Below, piece after piece: positions 1 to 8,623 of a stretch of DNA of 64,000 bases. The stretch is taken from the NCBI RefSeq assembly GCF_900104925.1, contig NZ_LT629735.1, positions 1,830,291-1,894,290 of the forward strand. The letters run 5' to 3'. Position numbers and translations under genes: made by a program. The notes under the pieces are model-generated. The model searched no databases. It was not told where the DNA came from and worked only from the letters and a program-made list of their open reading frames with translations. Every line of letters starts with the position of its first letter. Within the stretch, counting starts at the first letter, position 1. The stretch is from Opitutus sp. GAS368 (GTDB lineage: Bacteria > Verrucomicrobiota > Verrucomicrobiia > Opitutales > Opitutaceae).

Positions 1-569
1 ATGTCGCCGTAAAACTTCAGCGAGGCGTCGAGCTGGCCGACCATGACGCCGACGTGCGGCATATGGACCGAGACACGGGAGTCGGGCAGGAACTTGCCTT
101 TCTCGCGCATCGTCCAGCCGTCCGGCAGGTATTCCACGATCTCGACCGTGTTGCCGTTGGGATCGGTGATGAAGTAGTTCTTGTTGCCGATCTTGCCGAC
201 CGCGGTCTTGTCCGGAACCTTCACGCCCTTCGATTGGAGATAGACCCGCATGGCCTCGGCGTCATCGACCTCGAAGGCGATGTGGTAGAGGCGGTGGGCG
301 TCGGGCGCGACTTCCGCGCCCGGGAAGAGCTCGATGGTCTGGTGGTCGTTGATCTTGATCCAGACGAGATCACCGCCGTTCTTGCGCGGGATCGAGAAAG
401 GCGACGCATAGCCGAGGAAGCCCTCATAGAACGCACGGGCCTTGGCCATGTCGGTCACGTAGAAAGCGGCATGGGAGATGCCGAGGATGCGCGGGCGTTT
501 CGGCTCGGCGGCACCGAGGGCCAGCGCGGCCGCGGTGAAAAACAGGGTTAGACGGAGGGGTAGCTTCAT
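1..569 (-). CDS. VOC (glyoxalase-fold) family protein, exported, 3' end outside window
   Basis: Reading the minus strand from ATG at 569 gives a signal peptide (MKLPLRLTLFF..ALGAAE) and a vicinal-oxygen-chelate domain. It has the pattern ISHAAFYVTD, then LYHIAFEVDD, then DPNGNTVEIVEY, with His, His and Glu at metal-ligand positions. A second VOC half starts with HVGVMV just before the window edge, so the 3' end is missing. The ATG overlaps the ThuA stop codon (ATGA), which places it as the last visible gene of the EF-hand/sigma/FecR/ThuA operon. VOC proteins include isomerases, epimerases and dioxygenases, and nothing here fixes the substrate. The context suggests periplasmic sugar-derivative metabolism. 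Confidence 0.85.
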   Translation of the reverse strand, partial: MKLPLRLTLFFTAAALALGAAEPKRPRILGISHAAFYVTDMAKARAFYEGFLGYASPFSIPRKNGGDLVWIKINDHQTIELFPGAEVAPDAHRLYHIAFEVDDAEAMRVYLQSKGVKVPDKTAVGKIGNKNYFITDPNGNTVEIVEYLPDGWTMREKGKFLPDSRVSVHMPHVGVMVGQLDASLKFYGD

Positions 570-1564
570 GGGAAGGGGGTTTTATCGAGTTCGGCCTTCT
601 TATCCTTGGGCAGGCCGGCGACCGGGCCCGAGACGGGCGGCAGCTGGTGGGCGCCGGGCGCAACCTGCGCGAGGTTGGGCGTCACGTCGGCCTCGGCGTT
701 GTGCACGGCCCACGCGAGGCCGCCGAAGAGGAGGTCGAGGAAGACCGGGTTGAGCCAGGTGTCCTCACGGTGGCCGATCGAGGTGTAGAAGACGCGGCCG
801 GTGCCCTGCATCCGCGCCCATGTCGAGGGATAGGGCGGGCGCTGGTAGGGCGTGTCCCAGCCCTTGGGCGGCCAGGTGGTGCCGTTGGCGTTGAGGTCGC
901 GCATGTGGGCGGTATCCTGCAACAGGATGACGTGCAGGTCCGGCGAGAAGTCGGTGAGTGAATACCATTCCTCCTGCAGTTCGAAGCTGTCACCCCGCGC
1001 AGCGAAGCCCGGGAACTTCGGGTCGATGACCTGGACGCGGGCGAGCTGCTGGGTGCCGTGGACGATGAGCTCGCCGCCGAGCATGCGGACATAGGGGTCG
1101 GCGTCCGTCCCGGCGCGGCGGTAGCGCCAGGTGCGCGGCTGGTCGGTGTTGGTGGCGGCGGTCTCGCCGGTGTGGAACGTGTCGGCGGCGGCGTGGACGC
1201 CGACGAAGCCCTTGCCGTGCGCGACGGCATCGAGCAGCGCGGCCTTGCCGGCGGGCGTCAGGGGCGGGTTGCCGTCCTTGCCGGGTGCGAGCAGGTCGCC
1301 GCTGGTGTAGAACATGATCGCATCAAACTGGGCGAGATACTCCGGCGTGAAGAGGCTGCCGTCCTTCGAAAAGGTGAACTCCAGGCCGTGCTTCGGTCCC
1401 TCCTGGGCGAGCACCCGCTCGGCCCAGCTGGGCTGGCCGCCCCGGCGCTTGATGACGCTGTGCTCGAAGTTGGAGGACTTGGTGAAAAACAGCACTTTCT
1501 TCGGCGCGGCGAACCCGAGGACCGGCATGACCAGGGCCAGCAAAGCGGACAGGAGGCGGCGCAT
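566..1564 (-). CDS. ThuA domain-containing protein
   Basis: 332-residue exported protein with an N-terminal signal peptide ending near GFAAPKK. ThuA features follow: the beta strand KVLFFTKSSNFEHS at about 23-36, FYTSGDLL, and GFVGVHAAADTFH. ThuA-like proteins have a class-I glutamine-amidotransferase-like fold and occur in trehalose/sucrose utilisation and in conversion of 3-keto sugars. The gene lies 3 nt downstream of the FecR/LamG gene and overlaps the VOC gene by 4 nt, so it is translated within the sigma-factor operon. With DUF1080, a TIM-barrel isomerase and Gfo/Idh/MocA enzymes nearby, a role in oxidised glycoside breakdown is the best inference. Family call is sure, substrate unknown. 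Confidence 0.9.
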   Translation of the reverse strand: MRRLLSALLALVMPVLGFAAPKKVLFFTKSSNFEHSVIKRRGGQPSWAERVLAQEGPKHGLEFTFSKDGSLFTPEYLAQFDAIMFYTSGDLLAPGKDGNPPLTPAGKAALLDAVAHGKGFVGVHAAADTFHTGETAATNTDQPRTWRYRRAGTDADPYVRMLGGELIVHGTQQLARVQVIDPKFPGFAARGDSFELQEEWYSLTDFSPDLHVILLQDTAHMRDLNANGTTWPPKGWDTPYQRPPYPSTWARMQGTGRVFYTSIGHREDTWLNPVFLDLLFGGLAWAVHNAEADVTPNLAQVAPGAHQLPPVSGPVAGLPKDKKAELDKTPFP

Positions 1565-1567
1565 GGA

Positions 1568-3172
1568 TCAGAAGGGGTTGGCGGCGGCGAGCCCGGTCAC
1601 GGGCAGGCGGTTGTCGTTCATCAGGGAAACGATTTCCTGCGGCTCGAGGCCGCGGTCGGCGATGAACAGCTCGTCGAGCTCGCCGCGGAAGCGCTCCGGC
1701 TGCTTGCCGGTGAGGCGGCAGCCCAGCCAGACGACATCGGTGGCGGCCGGCGGGACAGCGGCCGGGGAAGCGGCGCGCGCGGTGCCGGGGGTGAGGGTGA
1801 TGCGGCTGCTTTCCAGCCGCCCGTCGATATATTGCTTCACCTGCACCGGCGTGTCCGACGTCTCCCCGGGGGCGAAGTAAACGGCAATGTGATGCCAGCG
1901 CCCGTCCCGCAAATCCTGCGCGCCGATGGCATAACCGCCGCCGAAATCCGTCCGCAGGGCGCCGAACGAGCCGTCGCCGGGCCGCCGGTTCCAGCTGATT
2001 TGCACCGGCCGCGAGTTGAGCTTCTTCAGGCCGGTGCCCCAGGAGACCATCCAGGCGTCGGTGACCGCGGCCTCGGGCACCTTGACCCAGAACGCGATCG
2101 TGCGGGGCGAGCTGCCGGAGATGCCCGGCACATGAGCGCTGGCCTGCCGGCGGCCGTCGAACTGCAGGGCCCGGCCATGCGGACTCGGCGGGCGCGCGGC
2201 GGCCAGGTCGCCGGCGTTGCCGATCTTCAGTGCGGTGCCGGCTTCGCTTTGGGCGGTGCCGCCAACTTGGGCCGGCACCTCGTCCCCGGCGATTTCGTCG
2301 AAAGACCAGTGAAAATAATTGATGCCCGTCGAGAAGCGCTCCAGCGGGTGCGGCTCGGCGAAGCGGGCGAACTTCTCCGCGCTGTCGCTCACCGCGGAGA
2401 CGCCGTCGGCCTCGAAGCGGCGCGACTCGCGCGCCTTGAGCAGGATCGTGTCCGACTCGGCGAAATCGTGCGGGGCGGCCTCGACCTCGCCCTTGAGCAC
2501 GAGCACGTCGGTGGCGCCCGAGGCGTCCGCGATCATGGTGAACTCGGTGCCGAGGTCGGTGACCTCGACGGAGGGGTTGGACACGCGAAAGCCGATGGCC
2601 TGCGGCGGCACGCTGGCCTTGAGCGTGCCCTTGCGCAGGGTGGAATCCCAGGCGGAGTTGATGACGAAAGAGGTCGGACCCTCGAGCACGACCCGCGCGC
2701 CGGAATCGAAGGTTACCTCGGCGTAACCGGCGGCGAGGTCGAGATGCTGGCCCTTGCGCAGCAGCGCGCCGGGTTGGAGGGAGCCGCCGCCGACCCAGGT
2801 GATGGCCTTGGCGGCGCTGAGCCGGGCCACGAAGACGACGGGCTTGGGCGCGGTGACCGCCATCTCGGCCGGGCCCGGGCGGAGAGAAAAGAAGACGGCG
2901 ACGGCGGTCGCGGTGGCGAGCAGACCGCCGAGCCAGAGGATCCGGGCCGGGAACCGCGCGGGCATCGCGCGCGGCGCCTCGGCATGCATCTCGCTGGCAT
3001 AGCTGTGCAGGCTGGCGGATTGCCCCAGAGCCCGGACGTAGAACTGACGGGCGGGCTCCGACGCCGCCAGCCACGAGGAGAGACGCGTGCGCTGGGCGTC
3101 GGACAGCGTGTCGTCAATGACGGCGTTGCAGAGCTCGTTCAGTTCGAGGATTTCAGGGTCGGTCAGATTCAT
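1568..3172 (-). CDS. FecR domain / LamG-like jellyroll protein, probable sigma-factor partner
   Basis: 534 residues from ATG at 3172, which overlaps the sigma factor stop (ATGA). The start is set by that overlap; an upstream extension would run inside the sigma gene. The N-terminal 60 residues are helical and cytoplasmic (ELNELCNAVIDDTLSD). One membrane segment follows at about 77-95 (ILWLGGLLATATAVAVFF). Next comes a FecR-type region with GSLQPGALLRKG and VTDLGTEFTMI, then a LamG/concanavalin-like domain with RTIAFWVKV and DGRWHHIAVYF. In Planctomycetes and Verrucomicrobia this architecture commonly follows an ECF sigma factor and is thought to act as its membrane-bound regulator. LamG suggests a carbohydrate or surface ligand. 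Anti-sigma function is inferred. Confidence 0.85.
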   Translation of the reverse strand: MNLTDPEILELNELCNAVIDDTLSDAQRTRLSSWLAASEPARQFYVRALGQSASLHSYASEMHAEAPRAMPARFPARILWLGGLLATATAVAVFFSLRPGPAEMAVTAPKPVVFVARLSAAKAITWVGGGSLQPGALLRKGQHLDLAAGYAEVTFDSGARVVLEGPTSFVINSAWDSTLRKGTLKASVPPQAIGFRVSNPSVEVTDLGTEFTMIADASGATDVLVLKGEVEAAPHDFAESDTILLKARESRRFEADGVSAVSDSAEKFARFAEPHPLERFSTGINYFHWSFDEIAGDEVPAQVGGTAQSEAGTALKIGNAGDLAAARPPSPHGRALQFDGRRQASAHVPGISGSSPRTIAFWVKVPEAAVTDAWMVSWGTGLKKLNSRPVQISWNRRPGDGSFGALRTDFGGGYAIGAQDLRDGRWHHIAVYFAPGETSDTPVQVKQYIDGRLESSRITLTPGTARAASPAAVPPAATDVVWLGCRLTGKQPERFRGELDELFIADRGLEPQEIVSLMNDNRLPVTGLAAANPF

Positions 3173-3714
3173 GGGGCACCTCCGGTGGCCAGCTGGTGGG
3201 AAACGCAGTCGAAAAGCAGTTTGCGGATGCGGGTCAGCGCCTTGTAGGCGGCCTCGAGCGAACGGCCGGAGCGGAGGGCGGCCTCCTCGACCCCGCTGCC
3301 GGGCTCGTAGCGGGTGAGCACGAGTTCGCGGTCGCGATTGGGGAGCTTCTGCAGGCAGTGGCCGAGGGCTTCGTGGCGGGCGTCGATTTCCGGCAGCATC
3401 GTGCCCGCGGTCGCGGCGACCGCGTCGAGCACGGTCTGGTCGAACACGACCTTCGAGCGCGCGAACTTCTGGCGCGAGTAGCGGATGCGCCAGTAGGCGA
3501 TCTGGCAGGCCCACGCCACGAAGTCGGTCCCCGGCGTGAACCCGGAGAACTTCTCGCAGATGACGACGCTGGTCTCCTGGAGCAGATCCTCGGCGTCATG
3601 ACGCCGGGGGACGAGCGTGAAGATGTAGGCGAAGATCTGCCGCTGGTGCCGCGTCATCAGCGCCATCAGCCGCTTCTGGCTGTCGGGGTCCAGCGTGAGA
3701 TCGGCGGAGGACAT
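3169..3714 (-). CDS. ECF-type RNA polymerase sigma factor
   Basis: 181 residues from ATG at 3714; an in-frame GTG at 3729 would add five residues. Region 2 is visible as RQIFAYIFTLVPRRHDAEDL followed by LQETSVVICEKF. Region 4 is visible as LPNRDRELVLTRYEPG with the helix-turn-helix VEEAALRSGRSLEAAYKALT. There is no region 1 or 3, as usual for ECF factors. The gene sits between the EF-hand gene (22 nt upstream from the ATG) and the FecR/LamG gene (4-nt overlap), the usual sigma/regulator pairing in this phylum. The operon promoter carries the TGTCCC-N16-GCTATT motif found three more times in the catabolic region, so this protein is the obvious candidate reader. That link is inference. Confidence 0.92.
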   Translation of the reverse strand: MSSADLTLDPDSQKRLMALMTRHQRQIFAYIFTLVPRRHDAEDLLQETSVVICEKFSGFTPGTDFVAWACQIAYWRIRYSRQKFARSKVVFDQTVLDAVAATAGTMLPEIDARHEALGHCLQKLPNRDRELVLTRYEPGSGVEEAALRSGRSLEAAYKALTRIRKLLFDCVSHQLATGGAP

Positions 3715-3736
3715 GGCGGCGGGAGTCACGGCAGTG

Positions 3737-4084
3737 TTATTTGGCGTCTTCCGTCTTGGCCGGGGCGTCTTTCGGCTTGTCGCCAGATTTCGCGCCGGAT
3801 TTTTCCTTCTTGTCGCCGCCCTTCTTGCCGGAGCCGGGGATCATCTTGGCGATCTCGTCGTCGGACGGCTTGCCGTCCTTGTTGGTGTCGAAGCGGGCGA
3901 GTTCGCCGGTGGGTGCCGCGGCGAAGTCCTTGCGAATGGTGGCAATCTCGTCGGCCGAGAGCTTGCCGTCATGGTCGAGGTCGTATTTGGCCATGATCTT
4001 GGCCTTCGGGCCCTCGGCCTTGGCCGCGAAGGTGGCAGGAGTGAGCAGCAGGGCGACGAGAAAGGAGCGGGTTTTCGAGGGCAT
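3737..4084 (-). CDS. Exported EF-hand calcium-binding protein
   Basis: 115 residues starting MPSKTRSFLVALLL, a signal peptide ending near TFAAKA. Two canonical EF-hand loops are visible: DLDHDGKLSADE and DTNKDGKPSDDE, both with Asp at 1, 3 and 5, Gly at 6 and Glu at 12. A Lys/Asp/Gly-rich low-complexity tail follows. The upstream in-frame extension was rejected because the promoter motif at 4123-4150 would lie inside it. It is the first gene of the operon, directly before the ECF sigma factor. Its role there is unknown; a Ca2+-binding periplasmic sensor or scaffold acting with the FecR/LamG protein is possible but speculative. Confidence 0.85.
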   Translation of the reverse strand: MPSKTRSFLVALLLTPATFAAKAEGPKAKIMAKYDLDHDGKLSADEIATIRKDFAAAPTGELARFDTNKDGKPSDDEIAKMIPGSGKKGGDKKEKSGAKSGDKPKDAPAKTEDAK

Positions 4085-4122
4085 GGGCTTTGGGGTTAAG
4101 AGACAGGGAACGTCATCAAAGC

Positions 4123-4150
4123 AATAGCGCCAGACTGGAATATCGGGACA
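4123..4150 (-). promoter_or_regulatory. Putative ECF promoter (TGTCCC-N16-GCTATT), copy 1
   Basis: On the minus strand TGTCCC (4150-4145) is followed after exactly 16 nt by GCTATT (4128-4123). Transcription would start near 4117, about 33 nt before the EF-hand ATG. The same two boxes with the same spacer recur at 8582-8609, 8624-8651 and 16913-16940. Confidence 0.65.
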
Positions 4151-4172
4151 GGTTTGCGCCCTTTTTCCGGCC

Positions 4173-4207
4173 AAAAAAAGACCCCGGCGCTACCCAGCGC
4201 CGGGGTC
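4173..4207 (-). terminator. Rho-independent terminator of the TonB receptor operon
   Basis: Perfect 12-bp stem (4180-4191 with 4196-4207) and a 4-nt loop. On the minus strand it is followed by seven T (4179-4173). It lies 29 nt past the stop of the TonB receptor gene and just upstream of the next minus-strand promoter, so it separates two operons. Confidence 0.9.
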
Positions 4208-4235
4208 AGACACCCTAACCCAAGCCGGTCCCGGC

Positions 4236-6452
4236 TCAGTGATTGAGCGTGTAGGCGACGTAATAGGCCCGGTCGTTGCCGAGGTTGCCGTTATTCGTCA
4301 CATACACCCGGTCGAGCAGGTTCTTGGCGCTGACGCGGATAGAATGCGTGAACCCATTCTCGCCCTTCCACGTATAGGTCAGGCCCGTGTTGACCAGCGT
4401 GGAGCCCGCGGCGTAGACGTTGCGCCGGGCGTCGGTCGCAGTGGAGTTGAAATAGGACCGGCCGGAGTAGGTGAGGCCGCCGTTCCACGCGAAGCCCTTC
4501 AACACGGTTTTCCGGAAGTTGTATTTCCACGCCAGGCTGGCTTGCGACTCCGGCAGACCCGCCGGTGGCCGGCCGACATCGGTGACGGAGTCACCGTTAT
4601 AGACGATCTTCGCGCCGACGATGCTGTAGCTGGCCAGGAACGTCAGTTCGTCTGTCGCGCTCCAAGAGCCCTCGAATTCGAAACCGCGGGCGCGCTGCGT
4701 GCCGGCCGCGACGGTCTCGCTGAGGCCGGTGGTGGGATCGGTCTGGGTCGTCTTCACCCCGTAACGGTCTATATAATAGCCACCGGTCGTGAAGATGAGG
4801 CGGTCATTGAGATAGCTCGCCTTGATGCCGTAGTCCCAGCCAATGGAGGTCTCGTTGTCGAGGCGCGGCGTGCCGAGCTTGGCGACCTGCCCGCTGGGCG
4901 AGAAGGATTTGCTATGGCTGGCGTAGAGGGCGATGTGGGGCGTCAGCTTGTAGTTGAAGCCGAAATTGGGCGAGAACGCGGTGTCCGTGTAGTGCAGGAC
5001 CTGGCCGGCGGTCTTGAGGCTGCCGGGGTTCGAGCCACCGGTGTTGAACTGGTCGCCGAAGTTCAGGTTATAGGTCACGCGATCAAAGCGCAGACCGGCG
5101 AAGCCGATCAACTTGTTGTCGAGCGCCATCACCTGCTGGCGCAGCAGCAGGCCCTCGATGTGCCAGCGCACATGGTCGCGGCGGGTCACAATGTTGAAGG
5201 CGTCCAGCGGCGGCAGGGAGTAGTCGGGGGCGGTGATATTGATCGTGGGGATCGTGTAGAGCTTGGTGTTGACGCCGTTTTGCTGCCGGAAACGCCAGTT
5301 GTTCGACACGTCGAAGGTGAACAGGGTCTTGTTGTCGATTTTTCCATTCATCAGCGGGTAGTGGGCGAGGGTGTCGACCTGGACGGCGAAGCCGTCCTCA
5401 TTGAGCGGATCGGTGACCACGGTCGGCCGGGTGAACTGGTTGGTCGAGGGGTCGAACTGGTCGCGGGTGCCGTTGTTGAAATTGAAGGCCTTGCGATGAT
5501 AGGCGTTGAACCCCGCGTGGGTGGACCAGACCCGGTTGTATTGCTTGTCATAGGTCAGGTAGATGGACTGCTGCTTCCGGTCCGCGATGGAGTTCGGGCC
5601 CGCCTGGCTGAAGTGGGCGAGGTCCGGGCGCAGGATCGAGGAGTAGGTCTTGGTCTTGATGTTGTATTCAAAGGGCAGGGCGCCGGTGTCCGCGGTGCCG
5701 GTGCGCTTGGACCAGTCGAACTCGAAGTTGAGGGTGCTGCCGTCCTTGAACCTGGCCAGCAGGTCGTAGCCGAAGACCCGGTTCTTGTTGTGCGCGTATT
5801 GCGTCGCGGTGTCGTTGTCCTGAGCCTCGGCGCTGATCAGCTGGGAGAAGTTGATGCCGGCCACGGTGCCGAGCGGGGTGTTCACGTTGATCTCGCCCCG
5901 CTGCATGTTGAGGCTGCCGAAGGTGCCTTGGACGCGCTCATAGGGCGTGGCCCGGGGCAGCTTGGAGACGACATTGATGAGGCCGGCCGGCGAGGTGGAG
6001 CCGTAGATGGCGGCGTTCGGGCCCTTGATGATCTCGATGCGGTCGGTGTTGACGCGGTCGATCAGGCCGAGGCGGTAAAAGCCGTTGCGCAGCATGAAGG
6101 TCGCGCCGTAACCACGCAGGGTGGAGTTGCCCTGGGTGTCCACGCTGTTCAGCGAGGCGGTGTAGGCCAGGTCCGAGCCGAGGTCAAAAAAGTCGAAATC
6201 GTTCATGAACTCGCTCGTGATCACGCTTACGCTGAACGGCAGATCCTTGATCTGGGTCTTCACGCGGGTGCCGGTGACGGATTCCGAGGCGATGTAGCCG
6301 TCGCGGTGCTCGGTCGACACGACGAACGGCGAAAGCTCGACGGTTTCGTCGGCCTTGGCCGGCGCGGTCGGGTTGGTCTGGGCCGGGGCGGCCAGCGCCA
6401 GCAGCAGGATGGCGCTGGCCGCGGTCAGGATTTGACGGGTGGGGTTGTGCAT
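4236..6452 (-). CDS. TonB-dependent receptor (Opitutaceae type)
   Basis: 738 residues. Signal peptide ends near LAAPAQ, followed by VELSPFVVSTEHRDG and TGTRVKTQIKDLPF. The plug domain (about 55-165) contains RIEIIKGPNAAIYGSTSPAG. The rest is a 22-strand type outer-membrane barrel with alternating aromatic strands to the C-terminus (YYVAYTLNH). Such receptors import glycans, chelates or cofactors using TonB energy. It is the last gene of the isomerase/DUF1080/receptor operon, 57 nt after DUF1080, ahead of a strong terminator, so the substrate is probably the sugar derivative handled by those enzymes. No siderophore-specific feature was recognised. Confidence 0.93.
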   Translation of the reverse strand: MHNPTRQILTAASAILLLALAAPAQTNPTAPAKADETVELSPFVVSTEHRDGYIASESVTGTRVKTQIKDLPFSVSVITSEFMNDFDFFDLGSDLAYTASLNSVDTQGNSTLRGYGATFMLRNGFYRLGLIDRVNTDRIEIIKGPNAAIYGSTSPAGLINVVSKLPRATPYERVQGTFGSLNMQRGEINVNTPLGTVAGINFSQLISAEAQDNDTATQYAHNKNRVFGYDLLARFKDGSTLNFEFDWSKRTGTADTGALPFEYNIKTKTYSSILRPDLAHFSQAGPNSIADRKQQSIYLTYDKQYNRVWSTHAGFNAYHRKAFNFNNGTRDQFDPSTNQFTRPTVVTDPLNEDGFAVQVDTLAHYPLMNGKIDNKTLFTFDVSNNWRFRQQNGVNTKLYTIPTINITAPDYSLPPLDAFNIVTRRDHVRWHIEGLLLRQQVMALDNKLIGFAGLRFDRVTYNLNFGDQFNTGGSNPGSLKTAGQVLHYTDTAFSPNFGFNYKLTPHIALYASHSKSFSPSGQVAKLGTPRLDNETSIGWDYGIKASYLNDRLIFTTGGYYIDRYGVKTTQTDPTTGLSETVAAGTQRARGFEFEGSWSATDELTFLASYSIVGAKIVYNGDSVTDVGRPPAGLPESQASLAWKYNFRKTVLKGFAWNGGLTYSGRSYFNSTATDARRNVYAAGSTLVNTGLTYTWKGENGFTHSIRVSAKNLLDRVYVTNNGNLGNDRAYYVAYTLNH

Positions 6453-6509
6453 GGAGTCTGGGGTTTGATCGGTGTGGGGGTTGGGGAAGGGGTGGCGGGC
6501 GGAGCCACG

Positions 6510-7502
6510 TCACGGATTCGGGGTGACAAGCCAGATATTGCGGAACTGCACCGGCATGCCGTGCTCTTGGAGCATGAGCGGCCCGGTCGGGGCCTCGCCC
6601 AGGCGGCCGGCGGCGCCGTGCGGCAGGTCCAGCACCTGCCGGTCGTAGATCTTGACGCCGTTGAAGAACACCGTGGCGGTCGCGCTCGCGGTCTTCTTGC
6701 CGGCAGCGTCAAAGCGCGGGGCGCGGAAATCGATGTCGAAGGTCTGCCACTCCAGCGGCGGCCGGCAGGCCCGGATCCGCGGGTGGATGTTGTCGGTGCA
6801 GTTGTCGAAGCCGGCGTTGGGCGTGCCGTCGGTGCGGCCGTAGGTCTCGTTGATGTTGGCCTCGTAGCGCGTTTGCAGGAAGACCCCGCTGTTGCTCGGG
6901 GCGCCGAGGGTGCGGAATTCCACGTGCAGGTGGCAGTCGCCGAATTTCTGGTGCGTGATGATGCCGCCGCCGGTGCCGGGCACGACCTCGAGGATGCCGC
7001 CGTCGACGATTTTCCACGGCGCCGGGCCGTCCTCGACGAGCCACTCCTTGCCCTTCTTGTTCGCGAACGCGTCCAGGTTTTTCCCGTCGAAGAGCACGAC
7101 GGCGCCCGCGGGAGCCTTGGCGCCGAGCGTCGGGGACGGGCGGGCGACCCGCTGCAGGTCGAAACCCTCGGTCTCCTTGGCGCCCTTGAAATGTCCGTCG
7201 GCGATGACGCCGCTCCAGCCGCCGCCCTTGAGCGTGAGGCGCCCCTCACGTTTTTGTCCGCGCAAAGTCGCCACCACAACGTTGTCCGCGACGTCGAACT
7301 GGTTCAGGAGGTTGGCTTGGTAGTCGCCGTGCTCGTCGAGGCTGACCTGCGCGACATAGGGACTGCCCGCCGGCCCTTCCCAGTCGCCGATGACCGGGTC
7401 GGTGGCGGCGGGTTTGAAGCGGGAATCGATGGCTTCCTCGACGGCGCTCCGTCCGGTGACGGCGGCGGCGAGGATCAGGGCGAACAGGGGTGAGAATTTC
7501 AT
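6510..7502 (-). CDS. DUF1080 (3-keto-disaccharide hydrolase-like) exported protein
   Basis: 330 residues with a signal peptide (MKFSPLFALILAAAVTGRSA). The C-terminal DUF1080 domain (about 130-328) shows FDGKNLDAF, FGDCHLHVEFR, SNSGVFLQ, WQTFDIDFRAPRFD and QFRNIWL, the signature of this concanavalin-like family. The N-terminal ~110 residues form an extra beta-rich module. DUF1080 proteins are now linked to hydrolysis or elimination of 3-keto-glycosides. It starts 9 nt downstream of the TIM-barrel isomerase and precedes the TonB receptor, forming a three-gene unit under the ECF-like promoter at 8582-8609. Function is inferred from family and context. Confidence 0.9.
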   Translation of the reverse strand: MKFSPLFALILAAAVTGRSAVEEAIDSRFKPAATDPVIGDWEGPAGSPYVAQVSLDEHGDYQANLLNQFDVADNVVVATLRGQKREGRLTLKGGGWSGVIADGHFKGAKETEGFDLQRVARPSPTLGAKAPAGAVVLFDGKNLDAFANKKGKEWLVEDGPAPWKIVDGGILEVVPGTGGGIITHQKFGDCHLHVEFRTLGAPSNSGVFLQTRYEANINETYGRTDGTPNAGFDNCTDNIHPRIRACRPPLEWQTFDIDFRAPRFDAAGKKTASATATVFFNGVKIYDRQVLDLPHGAAGRLGEAPTGPLMLQEHGMPVQFRNIWLVTPNP

Positions 7503-7511
7503 GGGCGAAAA

Positions 7512-8507
7512 TCAGGCGGTGGCGACGATCGCGGCGCGCAGGTCGGCGAGGAACTTCGGCACAATGGTGTAGGGATCATAGCCGCTGCCGGCCCCGCGCG
7601 GGGACAGCGCTTCGATCGGCAGGTAGCCGCGATAGCCCGAGTCGCGGACGATGCGCAGCAGCCGCTTCAGGTCCGTCGGGGCCTCAGCCTGCTTCTCCAC
7701 GCCGTAGGGGCTCTGCTTGACCTGCCAGTTGACGGCGTAGGGCGCGGCCTTGGCCATCTCGGCATACGGGTCCGGCGCCTTGAAGTAGCCGGTATCAACG
7801 ATCGCGCCGCACCACGGGGAGTCGACGCGCTTGATGAGGGCGATGAGCTGGTCGGCGGTCTTGAGGAAGTCGCCGTGGTTCTGCACGCCGATGATCACGC
7901 CGAACTTCGCCGCATGCTCCGCGCAGGCGCGGATGTCGTCGGCGATCCAGGCCTCGACCTGGTCGCGGGTGGCGCCCTGGGAGACGCTCTCCCAGGTCTC
8001 CGCGCGCATCTGGGTGTCGGCGAACACGCGCAGCACCGGCGCGCCGAGCTTGGCCGCGACCTCGGTCCAGTTCTTGATGCGCTGGACGTCCAGGGCGCGG
8101 GCGGCCTTGTCCGCGATGGTGAAGTTGTTGCCCACGCCGGTGCCGCTGATGCCGAGCCCGAGGTCGAACGCGCGGCGCTTGAGCTCGAAGATGAACTTGT
8201 CCGTCGGCACGCCCGGCCCGTTCTTCTCGTAGCCGGGGAAATAATAGCCCGTCGGGTCGAACGCGTCGAAGTTTAGCTTCGCGCACACATCCGCGAGCTG
8301 CAGCAGGTTCATCTCCCCGCTCTTGCCGAGCAGGTGGGCGAAGGAGTAGGCGTTGCAGGAGACCTTCAGAAACGGCCCGCCGGCCCGCTTGACCGGTTCG
8401 ACCGCGGCGAACGCGGAGGTGGCGCCCAGGCCGAAGCCGGAGGCGGCGAGGGGCAGGAAAGCGGCGCGCTTGATAAAATCACGACGGGTATGGTCAGGGA
8501 GGGTCAT
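7512..8507 (-). CDS. Sugar phosphate isomerase/epimerase-like TIM-barrel protein, Tat-exported
   Basis: 331 residues starting MTLPDHTRRDFIKRAAF, a twin-arginine signal (RRDFIK), followed by a xylose-isomerase-like TIM barrel. Visible parts are LQLADVCAKLNFDAFDPTGY, GVQNHGDFL, CGAIVDTGYF and GYRGYLPIEAL, with acidic and His residues typical of the AP_endonuc_2 metal site. An upstream in-frame start exists but would place the promoter motif inside the gene. It heads the operon with DUF1080 and the TonB receptor. Proteins of this type next to DUF1080 and Gfo/Idh/MocA genes act on keto-sugars or their isomers. The exact reaction cannot be read from sequence. Confidence 0.9.
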   Translation of the reverse strand: MTLPDHTRRDFIKRAAFLPLAASGFGLGATSAFAAVEPVKRAGGPFLKVSCNAYSFAHLLGKSGEMNLLQLADVCAKLNFDAFDPTGYYFPGYEKNGPGVPTDKFIFELKRRAFDLGLGISGTGVGNNFTIADKAARALDVQRIKNWTEVAAKLGAPVLRVFADTQMRAETWESVSQGATRDQVEAWIADDIRACAEHAAKFGVIIGVQNHGDFLKTADQLIALIKRVDSPWCGAIVDTGYFKAPDPYAEMAKAAPYAVNWQVKQSPYGVEKQAEAPTDLKRLLRIVRDSGYRGYLPIEALSPRGAGSGYDPYTIVPKFLADLRAAIVATA

Positions 8508-8581
8508 GGGCGGGCGGGGGAAACGCACCGGGCACGCGGAGCGGCCGGCAGCTGCGGGGTGAAAAGGGGGTTCAACGAGGT

Positions 8582-8609
8582 AATAGCACCGGTCGCAGGA
8601 TTTGGGACA
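8582..8609 (-). promoter_or_regulatory. Putative ECF promoter, copy 2 (isomerase/DUF1080/TonB operon)
   Basis: Minus-strand TGTCCC (8609-8604), 16-nt spacer, GCTATT (8587-8582). The predicted start near 8576 gives a leader of about 69 nt to the ATG at 8507. It lies back to back with copy 3, leaving 14 nt between the two -35-like boxes. Confidence 0.65.
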
Positions 8610-8623
8610 GGCGCGGCGCAATT

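Noticed and set aside
4239-7493. Plus-strand open frame of more than 1000 codons
   Set aside because: Antisense to the TonB receptor and DUF1080 genes, which have clear motifs; composition is typical of a complementary-frame artefact.
8508-8621. N-terminal extension of the TIM-barrel protein
   Set aside because: It would hide the Tat signal inside the protein and contain the promoter motif.
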